Source: CAYMEV01 sp964431655 [NCBI: uncultured bacterium] (lineage in GTDB: Bacteria; CAYMEV01). From it: a DNA stretch of 29,632 bases. The notes beneath the pieces are model-generated. The model saw only the letters and a program-made list of their open reading frames with translations, made no database searches and had not been told where the DNA came from. The DNA is taken from the NCBI GenBank assembly GCA_964431655.1, contig CAYSKJ010000020.1, positions 1 through 29,632 on the forward strand, given 5' to 3'. Below, piece by piece: positions 23,453 to 29,632 of the stretch. Each line of letters opens with the position of its first letter. Within the stretch, counting starts at the first letter, position 1. The translations under genes were made by a program, and so were the position numbers.

Positions 23453-24640
23453 ATGGCAAAGATACTAGAAAAATGCTACCAATACAAGGATGCGGAGAAA
23501 TACATGGACCTTGGCCTGTATCCCTACTTTCTCCCCATCAATAAGGTAATAGACAATAAGGCCATTGTTGACGGCAAGGAACTTATAATGGTCGGATCCA
23601 ACAATTACCTGGGGCTTGCGCAAAACCCCCAGGTATCTGAATCAGCCCTTAAAGCACTTAAAGAATACGGTTCCTCAACCTGCGGCTCCAGGTTCCTGAA
23701 CGGGACACTCAGCCTTCATACCGATCTGGAGAACAAGCTTGCGGAGTTCATGGGTTATGATGGAGCCCTGGCTTTTTCCACCGGCTTTCAGACAAACCTT
23801 GGAATCATTCCCTCCCTCGTTACAGAGGATGATGCCATCGTCATTGACCAGTATGCTCATGCCAGCCTGATTGATGCATGCATGCTGTCCCGCGGAAAAA
23901 TATTCCGTTTCCGGCATAATTCACCCACACACCTGCGCAAGGTTATCCAGCAGGCAAAAATGGAAGCAGAAGGCATCCTTGTTGTTGTTGACGGTGTATA
24001 TTCCATGGAGGGTGATATTGCCAGGCTCAGTGAAATTGTCCCCATTGCAAAGGAATATGACTGCGCCGTCTTTGTCGATGATGCTCACGGTATAGGCGTT
24101 CTGGGCAAAAACGGCAGGGGAACAGTAGAGCATTTCGGGCTTATTAATCAGGTTGACCTTATAATGGGAACCTTTTCCAAGGCCTTTGCTTCCCTGGGTG
24201 GTTTTGTAGTCTCCAATGAGCGCATAATCCACTATATAAAGCATGTATCCAGGCCTTTCATCTTTTCCGCAAGCATCAGCCCTGCCAATTTAGGCGCAGT
24301 TCTTGGGGCACTGGAGATTATAAAATCAGAGCCCTGGCGAAGAGAAAGGCTTATTGAGATATCAAAATGCATGAACAGGCGTTTCCGTGATATGGGATTC
24401 AATGTAGGATCGTCTGAGACACCGATTATTCCAGTTATCATCGGAGATATGAATACAACCCTGATGATGTGGAAAAAACTGTCTGAACACGGAGTTTTCA
24501 CCAATCCTATTGTAGCTCCCGCTGTTCCGCCGAACCGTTGTATGATAAGGACATCCTATACAGCTACAATAAGCGATGATGAGCTTGAGGCTGTTGCTGA
24601 TGCGTTCTTCAGGGCAGGAAAGGAACTGAACATCATTTAG
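23453..24640 (+). CDS. Alpha-oxoamine synthase, serine palmitoyltransferase-like
   Basis: 395 residues of the PLP-dependent alpha-oxoamine synthase family, which condenses an amino acid with an acyl-CoA or acyl-ACP. Cofactor residues are H136 (YAHASLID), D210 and H212 (VDDAHG) and the PLP lysine K243 (MGTFSKAFASLGG). The GTFSK-x-FAS sequence, the CGSRFLNGTLSLH segment, GVYSMEGD and the N-terminal GLYPYF resemble bacterial serine palmitoyltransferases more than KBL or BioF, which usually have GTxGKAxG around the lysine. If correct, it makes 3-ketosphinganine for sphingolipids; no other sphingolipid gene is recognisable here. 2-amino-3-ketobutyrate ligase or 8-amino-7-oxononanoate synthase remain possible. 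AAGGAG precedes the ATG. It has its own promoter and leads a run of five co-directional genes. Confidence 0.88.
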   Translation: MAKILEKCYQYKDAEKYMDLGLYPYFLPINKVIDNKAIVDGKELIMVGSNNYLGLAQNPQVSESALKALKEYGSSTCGSRFLNGTLSLHTDLENKLAEFMGYDGALAFSTGFQTNLGIIPSLVTEDDAIVIDQYAHASLIDACMLSRGKIFRFRHNSPTHLRKVIQQAKMEAEGILVVVDGVYSMEGDIARLSEIVPIAKEYDCAVFVDDAHGIGVLGKNGRGTVEHFGLINQVDLIMGTFSKAFASLGGFVVSNERIIHYIKHVSRPFIFSASISPANLGAVLGALEIIKSEPWRRERLIEISKCMNRRFRDMGFNVGSSETPIIPVIIGDMNTTLMMWKKLSEHGVFTNPIVAPAVPPNRCMIRTSYTATISDDELEAVADAFFRAGKELNII

Positions 24641-24707
24641 CAGGCGGTCATAAAAATTCACAGCTCCGGAGCGTTTTCTTTAACCGTATCCAGGGAGAAA
24701 GGATAAT

Positions 24708-26423
24708 TTGGGGAACTTGTTAAAAAGAAGCATATTTTTTGCAATCTCTGCAATGTTGCTTGCTTTACCTTTTTTAGCAGTAAAAGCAGGTTATGACCTG
24801 GAACAGATTGACAGCATACCGGTTCTTTTGCTGGATACGCCATTTTTTTATGCCTTAATGGATATACTTGAATATTTCAGTTTCATAATGCATACATCGG
24901 TTTATACTCTCCTGTATGTCGTTGCTGTATCTCTGGTGATTTTCATTATACGGGTATTTCTTTCCAATAAGGTTTTAAGATCCATGATATCCTTTTACAG
25001 GCATTCTCATATACGGCTTATTCCTAATGTCATCATAAGCACCCTGTCCCTTACGCTCTTCATCATATCTCTGTATTACTCAAATCCCTACAGCCGGTTT
25101 GATACAGCTATTTTTTGGTTCAGCCGTTACTCTATTGTTTTTGCCTTCTTTTTCCTCGTACTTGCCCTTTATTTTACATCCGGCAAGCTCATTAAAAACA
25201 AGCTTGCTCTTAAGAACCCCCGGAATTGCACCGCCTACGGCCGTTCTGGTTTTCTTTTCTTCTGTAATATTATCTATGCTGGGTATCTGCTCGCCATGGT
25301 TTATTTCCTGCATCAGTTTCTGCTGAATTATTTTAATACAGCCATCCTTCTTGTAAAAAAAGACCTTCTGGCAATAATCGGGTTCTGCGGTATATTCTTT
25401 CTTCTTCTCGGTTTTAGTTTTATTTTGCTTACTGCCATGGAGGAAAAGAAATTCCCATGGTATGCATTACTGCTCATCCTGCTTTTCTCATCAGGTTTTT
25501 TCTTTTTTACCGCTCAGTATGAAAAAACAGATTTTGTGCAGGAGCCTGTTTTAGCGCAGAAAGAGAACCAAAACAGAATTGTGCTGATGGGTGATCAGAC
25601 AATCCGCTATCAATTCCCCTGTCTTATTGATATTGAAAAAGGCATAAAGAACAGTCTGGCAAATGAAAATAAAAAAAACCTTGATATCCTCTTTGAAAAT
25701 CTCCTCACTGCAGAAAGTGTTTTCAGTAATAAGCTAAATACTGAATTTTCTATTTTGAAGGACTGGCTGCCTAAAATACACAGCTGTTCCCCCGGGCTGA
25801 TCCCGGCAATGCTCAAAAGCATGCAGGACATGAATCATAACCTAAGATCAGCCTTCCACCTTTTTTATCACCTCCTTTTTTTCGGATATGATATCCCCGC
25901 AGGACAGGAGCTGTTTGCCTCAAGCTTCCGTGTATATGATAGAGCAGTTTTAAGCAGGTTCAATCCCGCAAGAAACCTTACGCCTGCTGCCCTTCGCATC
26001 CTCGAGCTTACGGAAACCAGGGAAAACAGAGTGCTTTTTAATATAGAAGGCCATGTTAGCTTTGAGGGTGAAAAACCCGTAGATACCGATAAACTTGTGA
26101 TTTACGTAACTCTACTGCAGAAAGCCGATTTCGAGCTTTTGCTTCAGGACATCCAGAGCGTCAAATACCCTCTTTCCCGCCTGTGGAAATACAGCAATCC
26201 CTTCAGCAGGGTACAGGACGGAGCCTTTTTAATTGAATCGGTTGTTGATAATGGCCAGGCCTATCGGTTTGCTGTTATCATCAATGACAGGGACAATATA
26301 TTTAAGGATGCAAAGAGTATAAAGACAAATCTTTACAACATGGAAATAAGCCCCCTGCAGGAGTCTCCCTGTGAAATCCAGCTGACACCTGTCTTTAACC
26401 ATATTCCAGATGATGACGAATAA
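24708..26423 (+). CDS. Unrecognised 7-TM protein with large C-terminal extracytoplasmic domain
   Basis: 571 residues, family not recognised. Seven hydrophobic segments lie at about 8-25, 64-85, 105-124, 139-157, 181-203, 219-242 and 249-267. Positively charged loops at 86-104 and 158-180 fit an N-inside, C-outside arrangement, which places the C-terminal 300 residues in the periplasm. That part has a helical stretch (about 290-400, with many Asn, Leu and Phe) and a more beta-like end (about 430-560). The start is TTG at 24708, backed by AAAGGA five bases upstream; a second TTG four codons on is possible. Its end overlaps the squalene-synthase-like gene by 14 bases, so the two are translationally coupled. 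No enzyme motif is evident. A transporter, sensor or scaffold role cannot be told apart. Confidence 0.8.
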   Translation: MGNLLKRSIFFAISAMLLALPFLAVKAGYDLEQIDSIPVLLLDTPFFYALMDILEYFSFIMHTSVYTLLYVVAVSLVIFIIRVFLSNKVLRSMISFYRHSHIRLIPNVIISTLSLTLFIISLYYSNPYSRFDTAIFWFSRYSIVFAFFFLVLALYFTSGKLIKNKLALKNPRNCTAYGRSGFLFFCNIIYAGYLLAMVYFLHQFLLNYFNTAILLVKKDLLAIIGFCGIFFLLLGFSFILLTAMEEKKFPWYALLLILLFSSGFFFFTAQYEKTDFVQEPVLAQKENQNRIVLMGDQTIRYQFPCLIDIEKGIKNSLANENKKNLDILFENLLTAESVFSNKLNTEFSILKDWLPKIHSCSPGLIPAMLKSMQDMNHNLRSAFHLFYHLLFFGYDIPAGQELFASSFRVYDRAVLSRFNPARNLTPAALRILELTETRENRVLFNIEGHVSFEGEKPVDTDKLVIYVTLLQKADFELLLQDIQSVKYPLSRLWKYSNPFSRVQDGAFLIESVVDNGQAYRFAVIINDRDNIFKDAKSIKTNLYNMEISPLQESPCEIQLTPVFNHIPDDDE

Positions 26424-27423
26424 ATACGACAGAGACAGGGTTTTTTCAACCCTTTTCAGTATTCTTCCGTCGATTTCAAGAAGCTTTTCGTATATTACCC
26501 TGAAGATAAAAAGCCAGGAACTTAAAGAAATCATAGCTGTCAGCTATATTCTTTTCAGAATTGCCGATACTATTGAAGACTCGGTATGCAATAACAGCAC
26601 AAAATCCCGGCTTTTTGGCCTGCTTGCAGGATTAACCTCAGGAGAAGGGGAATTTACCATTGAAAATCTCGATGAATTCTTAAAACAGGCCGATTATCTG
26701 AAGAAAATTACCGTTGATGAAAAAAATCTCTTGATGAATTCAGAAACAGCCCTCAGGGGATTATATTCTTTGAAAAAACCTGTCCAGCAGATAATTTTCA
26801 GATGGCTGAAGGAAATGATGAGTGGAATGGAAAAGTACCTATCCAGGGAGATAAAGGATTTTGAGGATATGGAGGATTACTGCTGGTATGTAGCAGGAAC
26901 TGTCGGTTTTCTCCTTTCAGAGGTCTTTTCCCTGTATAACCTTCTTAATGCCGACCTGGATTTCCTTGAAGATAAAATCAGGCATTTTGCCCTTTCCCTG
27001 CAGAAGGTAAATATCCTCAGGGACATTTATGATGACTGGTCAAAGCAGAGGCTTTTCTGGCCAGCCAGCCTTTTTGACAACAGTAAAAGAACCCTCTCTG
27101 ATATAAGCCCCCAGGACAAAAAGAAGCTTATAAATATCATGATAGAAAATACAGTTTATTCTATCAAAAACGGGTATGAGTATGCGCTTTATCTAGATAA
27201 AAAAGAACTCTCCATACGCTTTTTCTGCATTTTCTCCATGCTTTTGGCCCTTAAAACCCTTATCATGATAAAAAGAAAGCCCCTGGTCTTTGACCGCAAT
27301 ATAAAGGTGACAAAGAAAGGCTTTTACTTCACACTTATAAATGCAAAGATAGCTGCACATTCCAATTATTTTTATAGAAAACTGGTTAAGAGATACCTCT
27401 CGAAGCTGGATTTTGAAAAATGA
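26410..27423 (+). CDS. Squalene/phytoene synthase family protein, squalene-synthase-like
   Basis: 337 residues of the all-alpha head-to-head prenyl synthase family. The first Asp-rich motif is D53-T-I-E-D57 (FRIADTIEDS), the second D205-IYD-D209 (NILRDIYDDWSKQRLFWP). The sequence YCWYVAGTVGFLLSEVF (157-173) and the ending FWP of the second motif are like squalene synthase; phytoene synthases and CrtM more often end in YLP. It should join two prenyl diphosphates head to head, using Mg. No NADPH-binding C-terminal helix can be confirmed, so the product could be squalene, presqualene diphosphate or a carotenoid precursor. Start at 26410 or 26413, overlapping the membrane protein gene by up to 14 bases. 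No HpnC/HpnE or squalene cyclase gene is present. Confidence 0.88.
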   Translation: MMTNKYDRDRVFSTLFSILPSISRSFSYITLKIKSQELKEIIAVSYILFRIADTIEDSVCNNSTKSRLFGLLAGLTSGEGEFTIENLDEFLKQADYLKKITVDEKNLLMNSETALRGLYSLKKPVQQIIFRWLKEMMSGMEKYLSREIKDFEDMEDYCWYVAGTVGFLLSEVFSLYNLLNADLDFLEDKIRHFALSLQKVNILRDIYDDWSKQRLFWPASLFDNSKRTLSDISPQDKKKLINIMIENTVYSIKNGYEYALYLDKKELSIRFFCIFSMLLALKTLIMIKRKPLVFDRNIKVTKKGFYFTLINAKIAAHSNYFYRKLVKRYLSKLDFEK

Positions 27424-27458
27424 AACAAATAGAAGGATTTATTTATTTAATTAGGTAA

Positions 27459-28346
27459 ATGCAGAAAACAGCATATACATCTTTTGCTATAATTCAGCTT
27501 CTGGTGTTCTTTCTCTATTCATGCCGCGGGCCCGAGCCTTCACCCGGGACGGACTGTCAAAGGATTGCAAGCCTTTCCCCCGCCATTACGGACATTATAA
27601 TCGATCTGGCCCGGGGAGACCTTCTTGCAGGCGCAACCCAATACTGCGATATTCCTGAAGAATATGAGGTCAAACGTGTCGGCACACTCCTTGATATAAA
27701 TTTTGAACAGCTTTATCTGCTGAAGCCTGACATGGTTTTTCTTACACCCTACCACTCCGTACTGTTTCCAAAACTCCGGGAGCTTTCAATTGAATATAAA
27801 AGCATCCGTCTTGAAACCATAGATGACATATTTTCAGCCATAAGGATTATAGGAGAAAGCCTTGATGAGGAGGAGAAGGCTGAAAACCTCGTTAAAGCAA
27901 TCAGGGGCGAGCTTGACAATTACATTGAGCTTGCCTCCTGCTTGCCCAAATATTCCATTCTGCTTGTTATAGGCAGGGATGACGGGAAAATAAACAGTTT
28001 TTACTCTGTCGGAAGGAACAACTTTCTCAATGAAGTCCTTGGTATGCTGAACTCCACGAATCCCCTGTCTGAGCAAATTCCTTCCTATCCCTTAATAAGC
28101 GGTGAAGAGCTTTACAGCATCAACCCTGATTTTATAATAGAACTCTATGCAGACAGGGAACTTGATAATGATGAGGCAGGTCAAAGGATAAATGACTGGT
28201 ACCAGTTCAGTGATGTCAATGCTGTAAAAAACAGCAGGGTCTATCTTATCAACCGGCCATACATTGTCAGGCCCAGCAGCAAAATTACCTTCATTATCAG
28301 GGATATTTACGATATCATAAAAAATCAAAAGCGGAGGTTTCTGTGA
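27459..28346 (+). CDS. BtuF/FecB-type periplasmic binding lipoprotein
   Basis: 295 residues. A signal peptide ends at LYSC with C22 as likely lipid anchor. The mature part begins CQRIASLSPAITDIIIDLARGDLLAGATQYCDIPEE, the class III substrate-binding fold found in cobalamin (BtuF), haem and siderophore carriers; FEQLYLLKPDMVFL and ELYSINPDFIIE are the usual lobe segments. Ligand cannot be told from sequence; corrinoid or metal chelate are the common ones. No permease or ATPase gene is in the window, so it may be served by a transporter elsewhere. The Shine-Dalgarno (TAGGTAA) is weak. Its stop overlaps the GTG start of the M23 gene. Confidence 0.88.
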   Translation: MQKTAYTSFAIIQLLVFFLYSCRGPEPSPGTDCQRIASLSPAITDIIIDLARGDLLAGATQYCDIPEEYEVKRVGTLLDINFEQLYLLKPDMVFLTPYHSVLFPKLRELSIEYKSIRLETIDDIFSAIRIIGESLDEEEKAENLVKAIRGELDNYIELASCLPKYSILLVIGRDDGKINSFYSVGRNNFLNEVLGMLNSTNPLSEQIPSYPLISGEELYSINPDFIIELYADRELDNDEAGQRINDWYQFSDVNAVKNSRVYLINRPYIVRPSSKITFIIRDIYDIIKNQKRRFL

Positions 28347-29623
28347 AGATACTGAAAAGCCTGTCAATCTTTATAATACTGGTAGCAATGATATTATTTA
28401 TCAGCTTTCTCGATATTAACAGGAAACAAAATAATAATAAAATCCCCGGCACTTCATTTTATGCTATCAAAAGCGTCGAGATAAAAGACAGGCTTTCAGA
28501 CAGCCCCATCCGACAGCTTTATGAGAATAAGCTGTCGGATACGGTAAGCCGCGGCAATACGCTGTTCAGCATACTTTCAAAAAACGGTTTCGAAACCAGG
28601 GAATCCAATGAGATAATAGATATCATATCCGGGCATATTTCACCAAGAAAAATTTCTGCCAGCGCTGAATATGCAGTCTATTACAAAGATGGCATTGCCA
28701 GTCTGTTTGAGCTTCAGATTGACCCTTTAAAGAAAATCAGGGTCCGGAAAAATCCCGAAGGCTTATGGGAACATAGTATAATAGAACAGCCTCTGCTTTC
28801 TAAAGAAATTGTGATAAGCGGAACAATTGACTCTTCCCTGTACAATGCCATCGCGGAAAAAGAGGGTATAGGGGTACTCGCCATTGAGCTTTCAGACATA
28901 TACGCCTTTGATATAGACTTCTTTTCCGATATTAGGGTGAATGACCTTTTTATTGTCATTGTTGATAAAACATACATGGACACAGAATTTTACAGGTACG
29001 AAAAAATAAAGGCATGCGGAATGTATGCAAATAAAAAGATATACAAGGCCTTTTTCTTTGATGATGATGAATACAGGGGGTATTATAACGATATGGGGCA
29101 GTCCCTTGAAAAGGACTTTCTTAAAGCTCCCCTTAATTACAGGAGAATTTCATCCCATTTCTCCCGCAGCCGTTTTCACCCGGTCTTAAAAAGATATGCC
29201 GCCCACAATGGTATAGATTACGCAGCACCCCACGGCACACCGGTAGTTGCCCTTGGAGACGGTAAAATAAGCAGGGCGGGCTGGAACGGAGGTCTGGGAA
29301 ACTATATCGAAATCAAGCATAACCGTGTATACAGCACCGGGTACGGCCATCTCTCCCGCTTTGCGAAGAATATTAAAAAGGGCGTCAATGTCAGAAAGGG
29401 AGATCTCATTGGCTATGTCGGTTCTACGGGACTTTCAACGGGTCCTCATCTGGATTTCAGGGTTATAAAAAACGGCCACTTCATCAATCCTCTAAGCCTT
29501 CAGCCAAACCGCAAAATTGACCTGAAGGGAGAAATACTTGATAGATACCTGGAAACCATCAAGGATATGGACAGCCGGCTGGATGTCTTTTTTACTTCAA
29601 GCCCTGGGTTAAAGGAAGATTAA
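28343..29623 (+). CDS. MepM/Csd3-type M23 metallopeptidase (peptidoglycan endopeptidase)
   Basis: 426 residues. An N-terminal membrane anchor (about 7-25) precedes an OapA/LysM-like region (about 60-140) and the middle Csd3-type domain (SLYNAIAEKEGIGVLAIELSDIYAFDIDFF). The M23 peptidase domain is at about 275-385, with zinc ligands H288 and D292 (HNGID) and H336 (GYGHLS). The usual HLH motif reads HLD (H369, D371), so the second His, normally a zinc ligand, is Asp. Related enzymes cut peptide cross-links to allow wall growth or shape. The GTG at 28343 has GGAGG upstream and overlaps the previous stop (GTGA). The stop is at 29621-29623, close to the window edge. Confidence 0.9.
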   Translation: MKILKSLSIFIILVAMILFISFLDINRKQNNNKIPGTSFYAIKSVEIKDRLSDSPIRQLYENKLSDTVSRGNTLFSILSKNGFETRESNEIIDIISGHISPRKISASAEYAVYYKDGIASLFELQIDPLKKIRVRKNPEGLWEHSIIEQPLLSKEIVISGTIDSSLYNAIAEKEGIGVLAIELSDIYAFDIDFFSDIRVNDLFIVIVDKTYMDTEFYRYEKIKACGMYANKKIYKAFFFDDDEYRGYYNDMGQSLEKDFLKAPLNYRRISSHFSRSRFHPVLKRYAAHNGIDYAAPHGTPVVALGDGKISRAGWNGGLGNYIEIKHNRVYSTGYGHLSRFAKNIKKGVNVRKGDLIGYVGSTGLSTGPHLDFRVIKNGHFINPLSLQPNRKIDLKGEILDRYLETIKDMDSRLDVFFTSSPGLKED

Positions 29624-29632
29624 AATAAATGA

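Noticed and set aside
24663-24672. Palindrome GCTCCGGAGC followed by GTTTTCTTT, as a terminator after the SPT-like gene
   Set aside because: The palindrome has no loop, so at most a three-base-pair stem could form; the T-run is interrupted. Readthrough into the next gene is more likely.

Overview
This window is a densely coded stretch of bacterial chromosome with 24 protein genes, the leftmost cut by the window edge. I see no tRNA, rRNA, CRISPR array, insertion sequence or phage gene, and no gap between genes exceeds about 230 bases. The cell is Gram-negative in plan: lipoproteins, an OmpA-domain lipoprotein, an O-antigen-ligase-like protein and a MepM/Csd3-type M23 peptidase all imply a periplasm and outer membrane. 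Relaxed lipoboxes (for example ending AMAC, FPAC, LYSC), citrate lyase and a ferritin-like protein would suit an anaerobe such as a member of the Spirochaetota, but that placement is an inference I hold at low confidence.

Layout. (1) 1-2947, minus: a PD-(D/E)XK nuclease/XPD-like helicase fusion followed by a divergent DEDD exonuclease, a DNA-processing pair. (2) 3072-5213, minus: a CPBP membrane protease, an acidic lipoprotein and a small DUF6506-like protein. (3) 5306-9617, plus: flavin reductase-like protein, DUF1846 protein, a cystathionine gamma-synthase-family PLP enzyme and a second acidic lipoprotein closed by a strong terminator. (4) 9779-10906, minus: an isocitrate/isopropylmalate dehydrogenase-family enzyme. 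(5) 11135-14142, plus: glgC and argS, tightly coupled. (6) 14110-16291, minus: thiL and an O-antigen-ligase-like gene, overlapping each other and, tail to tail, argS. (7) 16413-19101, plus: VWA protein, OmpA-domain lipoprotein, DUF4013 and DUF2085 membrane proteins, with an intrinsic terminator lying inside the start of the last ORF. (8) 19169-20434, plus: ferritin-like protein with a cysteine pair and a YugP-type zinc peptidase. (9) 20457-23229, minus: a citrate lyase operon in which the acyl-carrier subunit is fused to the beta subunit (CitD-CitE), followed by CitF. (10) 23453-29623, plus: a five-gene run of serine palmitoyltransferase-like enzyme, an unrecognised 7-TM protein, squalene-synthase-like enzyme, BtuF-like lipoprotein and M23 peptidase.

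The most noteworthy parts are the last run, which joins two lipid-type enzymes, a protein of no recognised family and a wall hydrolase, and the CitD-CitE fusion. Smaller points are key-residue substitutions in the exonuclease, OmpA domain, dehydrogenase and M23 peptidase, a possible leaderless message, and a terminator embedded in an ORF start. Most other genes are ordinary housekeeping or envelope genes.
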